From the NCBI GenBank assembly GCA_030019445.1, contig JASEEU010000005.1, forward strand, positions 62,001 to 126,000: 64,000 nucleotides of DNA. The letters are read 5' to 3'. Below, piece by piece: positions 50,019-59,140 of this stretch. The first letter of the stretch is position 1, and every line of letters starts with the position of its first letter. Both the position numbers and the translations under genes were made by a program. The notes under the pieces were generated by a model. That model searched no databases. It was not told the DNA's origin and saw only the letters and a list, made by a program, of their open reading frames with translations. The DNA comes from Anaerosomatales bacterium (GTDB lineage Bacteria; Actinomycetota; Coriobacteriia; Anaerosomatales; Anaerosomataceae).

Positions 50019-51176
50019 TCAGGCGGATGCGACCCAACCGCGCAGACGCTCGACGCCCTCCTTGAGCCGGTCCAGCGACGTGGCGTAGCTGAACCGCAGG
50101 AATCCCTCGCCGCCCGGCCCGAAGTCGACGCCTGGCGCGACGGCCACACGCGCCTCATCCAGCAGTCGCCCGCTCAACGCGAGCGAGTCCGCGCCCCACG
50201 CGCGCGCGTCTGCGAAGACGTAGAATGCGCCGGTGGGCTCGGTGGCCACCACAAGACCGAGCTCACGGAGCGCCGGCGTGAGATAGCGTCGGCGCGTGTC
50301 GTACACGGCACGCATGCGCTCGACGTCGTCCTGTGCGTAGAGCAGCGCGGTGGTACCGGCGACCTGCACGAAGTTGTTGGCGCACAGGAAGAAGTTCTGC
50401 TGGATCTTCTCGGCAGGGCGCACGAACGAGCGCGGCGCGATGAGGTAGCCGAGACGCCACCCCGTCATGGCGTACGCCTTGGAGAAGCCGTTCAGGACGA
50501 ACGCCCGGTCGGTGTACTCGAGGATGCTGTGCGTCCGGCCGACGAACTGCAACCCGTGGTAGATCTCGTCGCTCGCGATGTAGATGCCGGTCTCCTCGGC
50601 AAGGTCGGCGAGCGCCTGCAGGTCCTCGGGCTCGAGCGTCGTGCCCATGGGATTGGCCGGCGAGTTGATCATGACCGCCTTCGTACGCGGCGTGATGGCG
50701 CGACGGACCTCATCGACGCGAAAGCGGAAGCCCTCCTCGGCACGCACGCGCACGGGCACGGGCACGCCGCCCAGGAAGCTCACGTAGTTGGGATACGCAG
50801 GATAGCAGGGGTCCGAGAGAATCACCTCGTCGCCGGGGTCGAGCAGGCTGCCGAAGAGCAGCAGCATGGCGGGTGACGTTCCCTGCGTGACGACGATGTC
50901 CTCGGGATCGACGGTCACGTCGTACGTGCCGAGGTAGTGCGCGGCGATCGCCTCCCGCAGCGAGGGCAGGCCGGCAGACGGCGTGTAGCTCGTGTCGCCA
51001 CCCTCCATGGCCTGCTCGGCCGCGGCGGTTATCACCTCCGGCGTCGGGAAGTCGGGGTCGCCGATCTCCAGGCGGACGACGTCGATCCCCTGCGCCTCGA
51101 GCGCCTTGGCCTGGGCGACGACGTCCATGACCACGAACGGCCTGATCGCCTGCGCCCGCCTCGATACCTCGGTCAT
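50019..51176 (-). CDS. Class I/II pyridoxal-phosphate aminotransferase
   Basis: 385 residues of the aspartate/aromatic aminotransferase fold. RLEIGDPDFPTPE near the N-terminus, SPANPMGTTLE, DEIYHGL, and the PLP-Lys in GFSKAYAMTGWRLGY (~residue 232). Substrate not evident. GAGGAG precedes the ATG, 3 nt after the radical SAM gene, so the three genes 52459-50019 are one operon. Confidence 0.94.
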   Translation of the reverse strand: MTEVSRRAQAIRPFVVMDVVAQAKALEAQGIDVVRLEIGDPDFPTPEVITAAAEQAMEGGDTSYTPSAGLPSLREAIAAHYLGTYDVTVDPEDIVVTQGTSPAMLLLFGSLLDPGDEVILSDPCYPAYPNYVSFLGGVPVPVRVRAEEGFRFRVDEVRRAITPRTKAVMINSPANPMGTTLEPEDLQALADLAEETGIYIASDEIYHGLQFVGRTHSILEYTDRAFVLNGFSKAYAMTGWRLGYLIAPRSFVRPAEKIQQNFFLCANNFVQVAGTTALLYAQDDVERMRAVYDTRRRYLTPALRELGLVVATEPTGAFYVFADARAWGADSLALSGRLLDEARVAVAPGVDFGPGGEGFLRFSYATSLDRLKEGVERLRGWVASA

Positions 51177-51179
51177 CGG

Positions 51180-52472
51180 CTAGCGCTCCTCTCCGGGCGA
51201 CAGCCTCGCCCGATAGCGTTTCTGTAACCACGTCGCGCGCACCTCGGCCCGCCTCAGGTCGGCGTAGCCGATGGTCGGGGTCGAGATGATCTCGTGCGGC
51301 GGCTCCGGGTCGAAGACCAGCCCGAGCTCGTCCGCCCGGTCGTACAGGTCCGTGCCGGGCAGCACGTGCAGCGTCGAGGTCTGCACGATCCCGGGGTCGA
51401 GGCTCATGACGAACGCCAGCCCGTCGAAGAAGTCGCGCACGGCGTCACCGGGAAGCCCCACGATGAGGTCGCACTCCACGATGATGCCCCGGCGCTTGAG
51501 CGCCGCCACGCCCGCTCGGAAGCGTTCGGCGTCGAACCCGCGTCGACACTCGGCGAGGGCCGCCTCGCCCACCGACTGCGGGCCGGTCTCGACCGATGCC
51601 ACGCCCGCCCGCGCGAGGAGCGCCGCGGCCGCGTCGTCGATGCGCTCGATATCGACCTCCACGGTGTGCAGCCGGATCCCGCGAGCCGCGTGCGGGGCGA
51701 GCAGGCGCGCGAGCATCTGGAGCCGTTCGCCCGTGAGGTTGAACACCGGGTCGATGAAGGAGAACGCCGTCATGCCGGGCGCCTGCGCGACGGCGTCGAT
51801 CTCCGCGGCGATACGCCCTTCCGAGAAGGACCGGATGCGCCCGTAGCCCTTGCCTTCGAAGCAGTAGCCGCAGCGGTGCGGGCAGCCACGGTACGTCTCG
51901 ATGTACGCACCGTTGTCCGTCGGCGTCATCACGCCGGTGAGATAGGGCGAGGGGATCGAGTCGAGGTCCGCGATGAGGGCGCGGTCCGGTGCCGAGACGA
52001 CCGTTCCCCCCCGCCCGCGCGCGGTCACGCCCTCCACGCGCGTGACGTCGCGCCCGCGCGTCGTCGCGTACAGCAGCTCGGTGAAGGTCGCCTCCCCTTC
52101 CCCGCGCACGACGACGTCCGCCGCCGGCTGAGCAGCGAGGACCTTCTCGGCCACGGGGCCCACTTCGGGGCCGCCGAGGACGATCGTCGTCTGGGGGCGC
52201 GCGGCCTTCACGATACGGGCGACCTCGAAGACCGCGCGCGCGTTCCAGCAGACGACCGAGAGGCCAAGCACATCAGGCTCGAGCTCGAGCACCCGATACG
52301 CGACCCACCACGGGTCGAGGTCGACGGTCAGGTCGAGGGTCTGGAAGGCGACCCGCCCCGCCAGCCGGCTGTCCGCCTGCGCGTACGCACGCAGGTAGCC
52401 GAGCGCGAGCGACTGGTAACCAGGGGAGTTGAGCGCGCACAAGACGACGCGCGTGGGCTCAGGGGAGGGCAT
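51180..52472 (-). CDS. B12-binding radical SAM protein
   Basis: 430 residues. Cobalamin-binding Rossmann domain (~1-150; VVLCALNSPGYQSLALGYLRAY, TIVLGGPEVGPVAE), then a radical SAM barrel with CPHRCGYC (~196-203) binding the [4Fe-4S] cluster and a GLPGD motif (DLIVGLPGDAV). Class B enzymes include methyltransferases and ring-changing enzymes; the substrate is unknown. It lacks the classic His of the B12-on motif in its first domain as far as I can see. ATG overlaps the upstream gene by 14 nt and has GAGGAGG. Confidence 0.92.
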   Translation of the reverse strand: MPSPEPTRVVLCALNSPGYQSLALGYLRAYAQADSRLAGRVAFQTLDLTVDLDPWWVAYRVLELEPDVLGLSVVCWNARAVFEVARIVKAARPQTTIVLGGPEVGPVAEKVLAAQPAADVVVRGEGEATFTELLYATTRGRDVTRVEGVTARGRGGTVVSAPDRALIADLDSIPSPYLTGVMTPTDNGAYIETYRGCPHRCGYCFEGKGYGRIRSFSEGRIAAEIDAVAQAPGMTAFSFIDPVFNLTGERLQMLARLLAPHAARGIRLHTVEVDIERIDDAAAALLARAGVASVETGPQSVGEAALAECRRGFDAERFRAGVAALKRRGIIVECDLIVGLPGDAVRDFFDGLAFVMSLDPGIVQTSTLHVLPGTDLYDRADELGLVFDPEPPHEIISTPTIGYADLRRAEVRATWLQKRYRARLSPGEER

Positions 52473-53175
52473 CGGCGTCCTCCTCGGTCATGTGGAGCGC
52501 GTGCGTGGCGGGGAGCAGGGCCGTGTCGCCCACGACGTCGACCCAGACCGCGTTCACCATGCCGGTGTCGCACGCAGCCGCCAGCAGCGCGCTCGTCTCG
52601 GCAGATCGCGGCACGTCGCCTACGGTGATGCGCACGGCATCGGCACCCGCCTCCGCGAGCGCCGCGACGGTCGACGGCAGCGCCGCGATCGTATGACGGC
52701 ACGCTTCGACACGCGCCTCGATGGCGATGGGCGTCTGCAGGCGCTGCGCCGCCGCGCGGACGGCTGCGATGCCGGCGAGCGCCGCAGGGCCCGAGGGTCC
52801 GCCGGTCACGCGCACGGAGAGCGCCTCATCAGCCGCGGTGACGCGAACGATGTAGTGCCGCACGCCCGCATGGAGCGAGCCGGCGGCGTTGTCGCCCGCA
52901 CGCAGCGCCGCGCCGTCGGTGTCGATCGCGATACGCTCGACGCCGGCGCTCACCGCGGCTTCGACGAGCGCGGGCAGCTCGGGGTGGCCGAACGGGTCGG
53001 CGCCGGTGAGCAGGATGTTGGGACCGGGAACGGCCGTGGAGGCCGAGACGACCTCCGCGATCCGGGTGGCGATATCACCAGGCGCCCGGTAGGTGACCGG
53101 CTCCGCGGAGCCGTGACACGCGCGGCACCTGCTGCGCCCTCCGCCTCCCACGATGATCGGGTTGAACTCCAGCAT
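52459..53175 (-). CDS. Radical-SAM-like protein with an incomplete cluster motif
   Basis: 238 residues. After VGGGGRSRCRACHGS (only Cys17 and Cys20) a TIM-barrel-like series follows: NILLTGADPFGHPELPALVEAA resembles the GGEP strand of radical SAM proteins, split here as NILLTGADPFGH and PELPALVEAA; then IAIDTDGAALR and ITVGDVPRSAETSALL. The C-x3-C-x2-C motif needed for the cluster is not complete, so it may be catalytically altered or a partner of the overlapping B12-radical SAM enzyme. Starts at ATG 53175 with an AGGGGAG run. Confidence 0.65.
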   Translation of the reverse strand: MLEFNPIIVGGGGRSRCRACHGSAEPVTYRAPGDIATRIAEVVSASTAVPGPNILLTGADPFGHPELPALVEAAVSAGVERIAIDTDGAALRAGDNAAGSLHAGVRHYIVRVTAADEALSVRVTGGPSGPAALAGIAAVRAAAQRLQTPIAIEARVEACRHTIAALPSTVAALAEAGADAVRITVGDVPRSAETSALLAAACDTGMVNAVWVDVVGDTALLPATHALHMTEEDADALP

Positions 53176-53267
53176 CTCCCCTGCCCTCGACGCGACAGGG
53201 AACAGTATACCGGCTCAACAGGGCGAATACGCCTGTTCTGACCACTGCTGCTAGAATCATCCATACC

Positions 53268-54818
53268 ATGGAGCGCTGGACCGATCGACTCGCCATCCGG
53301 CCGCGGACGCTGCTGGTCACTACGTTCATCCTGGTGCTGCTGCTCGTCATGCAGTACTTCAACTTCGCGTTGTTCCACACGGTGGCCGAGCTGTTCGCTG
53401 TCATCGTCGCGGTGAGCGTCTTCATGGTGATGTGGAACTCGCGTCGGTTCCTCGACAACAACTACCTGCTCTTCCTGGGCATCTCGCTGCTCTTCGTCGC
53501 GGCGATCGATGTCGCCCACCTCATCACGTACCGGGGCGTCGGCATCGTTCCGGACGTGGGGGTCGATGTGCCCACGCAGTTCTGGATCGCCGGACGCTTC
53601 TTGCAGGCGGGCGTCTTCCTCATAGCGCCGAGTCTTCTGGACCGGCGCAAGGACGTCCGCATGTGGATGTCTGCCGTCGGGCTGTTGACCGCGCTGCTCA
53701 TCGCGGCGGTCGTGTTCGACCTCTTCCCCACGTGCCTGACCGCGACCGGGCTCACAGCCTTCAAGCGTGTGAGCGAGTACGTCATCATCGGCCTGCTGTT
53801 CGCCGCGCTCTTCCGACTGCGCGCCCGCGCTGACCGCTTCGATGCCTCGCTGCTCGGGATCGTCTCGGCCTCCATCCTGGTGACCGCCGGCTCCGAGTTC
53901 TTCTTCACGCTCTACAGCGACCCGTTCGGCGTGGCGAACCTCATCGGCCACTTCCTGCGCATCATGGCCTTCTACCTCCTCTATCGAGCGACGGTCCAGG
54001 CCGCGCTCCAGGAGCCGTACGGCGTCCTGTTCCGGGAGCTCGCCCAGTACGCGGAGGCGCTACGTATCAGCGAGGAGCGCGAGCGTCACGCCAAGGAGGC
54101 GCAACGCGAGATCGCCGAGAAGCTCCAGCGCTCCATGCTCTACGTCTCCACCGAGACGCCCGGCGTGCGCCTCGGCCACACGTATCGCTCCGCTGACGAG
54201 CTGGCGCTCATCGGCGGCGATCTCTATGACGCGGTCACCCTGGCCGACGGACGCGTCGCTTTCTTCCTCGGCGACGTGTCGGGCAAAGGCATCGACGCCG
54301 CTACCGCGAGCTCGGTGGTGCGCACGACGCTGCGCGTGATCGCGCTCTCAGAGCGCACGCCCTCCGAGGTGCTCGCCTCGGCCAACCGCGTGCTCCTCAA
54401 TGTGCTCCCTGCGGCGACGTTCGCGACCGCGGTCTTCGGCGTGCTCGACACCACCACGGGGGCGCTCGTGCTCGCCAACGCCGGACACCCCGACCCCTAC
54501 CGCTGCGCTCCCGACGTCTGCGAGGCGCTCCTCGCGGAACGCGGTGTGCCGCTCGGCCTGTTCGAAGACAGTGCCTACCCGGAGACCACCTTCAAGCTCG
54601 CTCCGGAGGACGTCGTGGTGTTCTACAGCGACGGCCTGCTCGACACCAGGAACGGCGAGGACTTCTTCGGCGAGGAGCGCATCCGTGCCGCGCTCGACGA
54701 GCTGGACACCCGAAGCCCGCAGCGCGTCGCCGAGGGGCTCCTCGCCTCGGCCGAGCGCTTCGCCCAGGGGAGTCACACCGACGACGTCGCCGTCCTCGCC
54801 TTCAGCTACGGCTCGTAG
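53268..54818 (+). CDS. MASE3 membrane sensor with SpoIIE phosphatase
   Basis: 516 residues. About seven to eight membrane helices (~15-245) carry MASE3 signatures: FHTVAELFAVIVAVSVF, NNYLLFLGISLLFVAAIDVAHLITY and PTQFWIAGRF. A coiled linker (~255-290) leads to a SpoIIE/PP2C phosphatase (~295-516; ALIGGDLYDAV, FLGDVSGKGIDAA, VVFYSDGLLDTRNG). It is the second SpoIIE output in the window and may feed the same or a parallel partner-switch. ATG 53268 is near a TAGAAT -10-like box (53252-53257), with no clear Shine-Dalgarno, so it may be nearly leaderless. Terminator follows. Confidence 0.92.
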   Translation: MERWTDRLAIRPRTLLVTTFILVLLLVMQYFNFALFHTVAELFAVIVAVSVFMVMWNSRRFLDNNYLLFLGISLLFVAAIDVAHLITYRGVGIVPDVGVDVPTQFWIAGRFLQAGVFLIAPSLLDRRKDVRMWMSAVGLLTALLIAAVVFDLFPTCLTATGLTAFKRVSEYVIIGLLFAALFRLRARADRFDASLLGIVSASILVTAGSEFFFTLYSDPFGVANLIGHFLRIMAFYLLYRATVQAALQEPYGVLFRELAQYAEALRISEERERHAKEAQREIAEKLQRSMLYVSTETPGVRLGHTYRSADELALIGGDLYDAVTLADGRVAFFLGDVSGKGIDAATASSVVRTTLRVIALSERTPSEVLASANRVLLNVLPAATFATAVFGVLDTTTGALVLANAGHPDPYRCAPDVCEALLAERGVPLGLFEDSAYPETTFKLAPEDVVVFYSDGLLDTRNGEDFFGEERIRAALDELDTRSPQRVAEGLLASAERFAQGSHTDDVAVLAFSYGS

Positions 54819-54833
54819 CGAGGCGGATACGCG

Positions 54834-54859
54834 ACGGGCGGCCCCGGAAGGCCGCCCGT
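54834..54859 (+). terminator. Terminator after the MASE3-SpoIIE gene
   Basis: ACGGGCGGCC-CCGGAA-GGCCGCCCGT, perfect 10-bp stem, then GATATT. It also falls just past tRNA-Leu on the other strand. Confidence 0.75.
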
Positions 54860-54868
54860 GATATTCGA

Positions 54869-54956
<88 letters not shown>

Positions 54957-55014
54957 GTGGCGTCCCCGTCCCGGGGACAGCGAACGTGAGTATAGCAAGA
55001 CCGCCGCGGGCTGC

Positions 55015-56073
55015 CTAGACCGCTTCCGCGGCCCCCTCGGCGCCCCCCTCCCCTTCACCGATCACGGTGCTGCGCCGCAGCTCCGGAGGGATGGGGAACG
55101 GCTTGGCGAAGTGACACGCGGCGCGCTGACCGGGCGCTACCTCACGGAGCTCGGGGTCTTGCTCGGCACAGATCGGGAATTGCGCGATGGGGCACCGCGT
55201 ATGGAAGCGGCATCCGGTCGGCGGGTCGATCGGGCTCGGGACGTCGCCTTCGAGGATGATGCGCTCACGCGCGCGCTGCTTCTCGGGGTCGGGCACGGGC
55301 ACCGCCGAGAGCAACGACTGCGTGTAGGGATGCTGCGGAGCGTCGTAGAGCTCCTTCCAGCCCCCGGTCTCCACGATCTTGCCCAGGTACATGACCACGA
55401 TGCGGTCAGAGATATGGCGGATGACCGAGAGGTCGTGCGCGATGAACAGGTACGTCAGGCCGAACTGGTCCTGCAGGTCGTCGAGAAGGTTCACGACCTG
55501 CGCCTGGATGGAGACGTCGAGCGCCGAGACGGGCTCGTCGCACACGATGAGCTTGGGCTGCAGCGCGAGCGCGCGGGCGATGCCGATGCGCTGGCGCTGA
55601 CCGCCCGAGAACTCATGCGGGTACCGGTTGATGTGCTCGGGATTGAGGCCGACGACGTCGAGCAGCTCCTGCACGCGCTTGCGCTGTTCGCCGCTCGTCC
55701 CGACGCCGTGGACCTTGAGCGGCTCGGATACGATCTCCCCGATGGTCATGCGCGGGTTCAGCGACGCGTACGGGTCCTGGAAGATGATCTGCACCTGGCG
55801 GCGGAACTCCTTGAGCGCCTTGCCGCGCAGCGTCAGCACATCCTGGCCATCGAATGCGATCTCGCCCGATGTCGCCTCGATCAGCCGGATGATGCACCGC
55901 CCGGTCGTAGACTTGCCGCAGCCGGACTCGCCCACGAGGCCGACCGTCTCGCCGGACTCGACGGTGAACGAGACGTCGTCCACGGCCTTGACGTGCGCGC
56001 CGACGCGCGACATGAGCACGCCCTGCTCCACCGGGAAGTGTTTCACGAGGTTGCGGACTTCCAGCAGCGCCAC
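55015..56073 (-). CDS. oppF: Oligopeptide ABC transporter ATPase (OppF/DppF)
   Basis: 352 residues. Walker [10 protein letters not shown], signature [16 protein letters not shown], Walker [15 protein letters not shown]-loop [12 protein letters not shown], and the C-terminal oligopeptide-binding extension with a Cys set ([17 protein letters not shown]). Such extensions bind [4Fe-4S] in some homologues. GTG 56073 directly follows the oppD stop. Last gene of the transporter operon. Confidence 0.96.
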   Translation of the reverse strand: MALLEVRNLVKHFPVEQGVLMSRVGAHVKAVDDVSFTVESGETVGLVGESGCGKSTTGRCIIRLIEATSGEIAFDGQDVLTLRGKALKEFRRQVQIIFQDPYASLNPRMTIGEIVSEPLKVHGVGTSGEQRKRVQELLDVVGLNPEHINRYPHEFSGGQRQRIGIARALALQPKLIVCDEPVSALDVSIQAQVVNLLDDLQDQFGLTYLFIAHDLSVIRHISDRIVVMYLGKIVETGGWKELYDAPQHPYTQSLLSAVPVPDPEKQRARERIILEGDVPSPIDPPTGCRFHTRCPIAQFPICAEQDPELREVAPGQRAACHFAKPFPIPPELRRSTVIGEGEGGAEGAAEAV

Positions 56074-57090
56074 CTACACCACCTCCCTGCAGACCGCGGC
56101 TTCGCCCTTGCGGAAGCTCGGATCCACCGAGAAGTGACAGCCGGACGCGTGCCCGCCTTCGACCGGCACGAGCTCCGGGACTTCCTTCACGCACTTCACC
56201 CGCGCATACGGGCAGCGCGGATGGAACGAGCAGCCCCGCGGGACGCGGATGAGGCTCGGGGGCTGGCCCTGGATGGGCTCGAGCGTGCCTTTCTCGGACA
56301 CGTCATGCCGCGGCAGGCTGTCGAGCAGGCCCCACGTATAGGGGTGAAGCGGCTTGTAGAAGACCTCATCGGCGGTACCGAACTCGACGGGCTTGCCGGC
56401 GTACATGACCATCACGTCGTCGGCCATGTCGGCGACCACGCCGAGGTCGTGCGTGATCATGATGATCGCGGTGCCGGTGCGGTCCTGCAGCTCGATCATG
56501 AGCTCGAGGATCTGCGCCTGGATCGTCACGTCGAGCGCCGTGGTGGGCTCATCGGCGATCAGGATGTCCGGGTCGCACGAGAGCGCCATGGCGATCATCG
56601 CCCGCTGGCGCATGCCCCCGGAGAACTGGTGCGGGTAGTCCTTGGCACGCTCCCGCGGGTTGGGGATGCCGACCAGATCGAGGAGCTCGACCGCGCGGTC
56701 GAACGCCTCCCGCTTGGTCATCCCGCGGTGGATGCGCAGCGACTCACCGATCTGGTGGCCGACGCGGTACACCGGGTTGAGCGAGGTCATCGGGTCCTGG
56801 AAGATCATCGCGATGCGGTCGCCGCGCAGCTTGCGCACCTCGGCCGGCTCCATCGCGAGCATGCTGTCGCCCTTGAACAGGATGTCTCCCTCGACGATCT
56901 TGCCCGGCGGATCGGGGATGAGCCCCATGATCGACATCGCGGTGACCGACTTGCCCGAGCCGGACTCTCCCACAATGGCCAGCGTCTGCCCGTAGTCAAG
57001 CGAGAACGACACGCCGTCGACGGCCTTGACCACGCCGTCGCGCGTGAAGAAATGCGTCCTGAGATCGGTCACTTCAAGCAGCTTGCTCAT
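56074..57090 (-). CDS. oppD: Oligopeptide ABC transporter ATPase (OppD/DppD)
   Basis: 338 residues. Walker A GESGSGKS, signature [15 protein letters not shown], Walker [14 protein letters not shown]-loop [11 protein letters not shown], and C-terminal extension with [14 protein letters not shown]. Pairs with the OppF gene that follows without a gap. ATG 57090 lies 1 nt after the permease stop. Confidence 0.96.
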   Translation of the reverse strand: MSKLLEVTDLRTHFFTRDGVVKAVDGVSFSLDYGQTLAIVGESGSGKSVTAMSIMGLIPDPPGKIVEGDILFKGDSMLAMEPAEVRKLRGDRIAMIFQDPMTSLNPVYRVGHQIGESLRIHRGMTKREAFDRAVELLDLVGIPNPRERAKDYPHQFSGGMRQRAMIAMALSCDPDILIADEPTTALDVTIQAQILELMIELQDRTGTAIIMITHDLGVVADMADDVMVMYAGKPVEFGTADEVFYKPLHPYTWGLLDSLPRHDVSEKGTLEPIQGQPPSLIRVPRGCSFHPRCPYARVKCVKEVPELVPVEGGHASGCHFSVDPSFRKGEAAVCREVV

Positions 57091-57091
57091 G

Positions 57092-58102
57092 TCAGTCCTT
57101 CATCTTCACGTCGAGGGCGTCGCGCAGACCGTCGCCCATCAGCACGAAGGCGAGCACGGTGGTCAGGATCGCGATACCCGGGAAGAGCATCATGTGCGGA
57201 GCCGAGAAGAGGAAGGCCCGCGCATCGGAGAGCATGCCGCCCCACGACGGCGTCGGGGGCTGCACGCCCATGCCAAGGAAGCTGAGCGCCGCCTCGGAGA
57301 GGATCGCGCTTCCGATGCTCATCGTCGTGTACACGACGATGGGAGCGATCGAGTTCGGCAGGATGTGGCGGAACATGATCCGCAGGTCGGACGCGCCCAC
57401 GGCGCGCGCCGCGTCCACGTACTCGTTCTCCTTGACCGAGAGTATCGAGCTCCTGAACACGCGCGCGATCGACGGCCAGCCGAGGATACCGATGGCGATG
57501 AAGACGTTGCGGTAGCTCGGCCCGAGGACCGCGATGAGCGTGATGGCGAAGAGCACGTACGGGAACGCGAAGAACACGTCGGCCGTCCGCATGATGAGCG
57601 TGTCCCACAGCCCGCCGTAGTAGGCCGCAAGGCCGCCGAAGATGAGTCCGATCACGAGCGAGATCGACACGGCGAGAACACCGACCGAGAGCGAGACCCG
57701 CGCGCCGTAGATGATGCGCGAGACGATCTCCCGGCCGAGCTTGTCGGTGCCGAACGGGTGGTCCGCCGACGGCGGCAGCAGCTTGGCGGCCGCAGTATCC
57801 TGCGGCAGCACGATGGGGTCGCCAAGCGTCTGCGGCACCCAGAGGTCGGCGGTCACGGCCAGCAGGATCATGAAGACGATCCACACGAGCGCCACGAGCG
57901 CGAGCTTGTTGCGACGCAGACGATACCAGGCGTCTCCCCACAAGGTACGGCTCGAGGTCGATATCTCGCCGACGTCGATGTGGCCCGCCGAAGCGGTGAT
58001 GTGATCGCCGGACTCGGACTGCCGGGAGGGGTGACCCCCGGCGTCCAGGGGGATCATGTCCGGGTCCTTGTCGTGGTCCCAGTTGAGGTGCTCGGGCGTC
58101 AT
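57092..58102 (-). CDS. oppC: Peptide ABC transporter permease (OppC/DppC)
   Basis: 336 residues. A long polar N-terminus (~1-60), then six membrane helices; the EAA loop is EAALSFLGMGVQPPTPSWG. The family's GTDKLGREIVSRIIYGAR near helix 2 is present. ATG overlaps the oppB stop by 4 nt (ATGA). Confidence 0.95.
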   Translation of the reverse strand: MTPEHLNWDHDKDPDMIPLDAGGHPSRQSESGDHITASAGHIDVGEISTSSRTLWGDAWYRLRRNKLALVALVWIVFMILLAVTADLWVPQTLGDPIVLPQDTAAAKLLPPSADHPFGTDKLGREIVSRIIYGARVSLSVGVLAVSISLVIGLIFGGLAAYYGGLWDTLIMRTADVFFAFPYVLFAITLIAVLGPSYRNVFIAIGILGWPSIARVFRSSILSVKENEYVDAARAVGASDLRIMFRHILPNSIAPIVVYTTMSIGSAILSEAALSFLGMGVQPPTPSWGGMLSDARAFLFSAPHMMLFPGIAILTTVLAFVLMGDGLRDALDVKMKD

Positions 58103-59070
58103 TGTGCGGGACCTCCGTACCGGATCCGGGGGTCGAGGAACGCGTAGCTGATGTCGACGAGCAGGTTGATGATCATCACAAGGAGCACGATGATCACGAC
58201 GCCACCGGTGACGATCGGCCAGTCGCGCGTCCCGATCGCCAGGAATATCTCAAGGCCCACTCCGGGCCAGTTGAAGACGGTCTCGGTGAGGATCGCGCCG
58301 CTCATCATAACCCCGAGATCGATGCCGATGAACGTCACGACCGGGATGAGCGCGTTCTTGAGCGCATGACGCCGGATGACCGCTCGCTCCGAGAGGCCCT
58401 TGGCGTGCGCGGTCCTGATGTAGTCCTGTCCCATCACCTCGAGCATCTGACTGCGCATGATGCGCGCCACGTATGCCGTCGAGACCGACGCGAGCGTGAT
58501 GGCGGGCAGGATGAGGTGGACCCAGTCAGGGAAGTCCGAGGACGACATGCCCGAGATGGGCAGGTACGGGATCCCCCACCGTTTGAACCAGATGCCGAAG
58601 ACCACCTGCATCAACATGCCGAGCCAGAACACGGGCACGGAGACGAGGATGGAGGTGGACAGGGTCACGAGCACATCGAGCAAGGAATAGCGCTTCACCG
58701 CCGATATGATGCCGGCAGCAATGCCGATGATGATCTCCAACAAGATCGCCACGGCGGCCAGGCGCATCGTGTTCGGGAACTTGTCGAGCAGGATGTCGCT
58801 GACCGGACGGCTCTTCTGGTACGACGTGCCCAGGTCGCCCTCGGTCAGACCTTTGAGGTAGCGGACATACTGCACATGCAGCGGCTGGTCGAGGCCGTGC
58901 TTCTCGACGATCTCCTGGTACAGGGTCTCGGAGATGGCCTTCTCGCCCGTGATGAGTCGCACCGGATCGCCCGGTAGGACGCCCGGCGCTCGCAGGATGA
59001 AGAGGATGAGCGTGACGCCGAGGAATACCGGGACCATCTGGATGATGCGACGGATGACGTACTTGAACAT
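58099..59070 (-). CDS. oppB: Peptide ABC transporter permease (OppB/DppB)
   Basis: 323 residues. N-terminal FKYVIRRIIQMVPVFLGVTL, six membrane helices, EAA loop DYIRTAHAKGLSERAVIRRH. AAGG precedes the ATG. It follows a hairpin terminator after oppA, so it is expressed at lower level by read-through. Confidence 0.95.
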   Translation of the reverse strand: MFKYVIRRIIQMVPVFLGVTLILFILRAPGVLPGDPVRLITGEKAISETLYQEIVEKHGLDQPLHVQYVRYLKGLTEGDLGTSYQKSRPVSDILLDKFPNTMRLAAVAILLEIIIGIAAGIISAVKRYSLLDVLVTLSTSILVSVPVFWLGMLMQVVFGIWFKRWGIPYLPISGMSSSDFPDWVHLILPAITLASVSTAYVARIMRSQMLEVMGQDYIRTAHAKGLSERAVIRRHALKNALIPVVTFIGIDLGVMMSGAILTETVFNWPGVGLEIFLAIGTRDWPIVTGGVVIIVLLVMIINLLVDISYAFLDPRIRYGGPAQ

Positions 59071-59101
59071 ACAGGTGCCTTGTCGGGTCGTTGGGAGGGA
59101 A

Positions 59102-59129
59102 CGCGGCGGGGCCGTGGGGCCCCGCCGCG
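59102..59129 (-). terminator. Partial terminator between oppA and oppB
   Basis: CGCGGCGGGGCC-GTGG-GGCCCCGCCGCG, perfect 12-bp stem and no T-tract on the minus strand. Typical of attenuating structures that leave the binding protein more abundant than the membrane parts. Confidence 0.7.
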
Positions 59130-59140
59130 CCTGTCACAGA

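Noticed and set aside
52459-53175. CRACH read as a c-type heme site
   Set aside because: The protein has no signal peptide and follows a radical-SAM-like barrel; c-type heme would need export.
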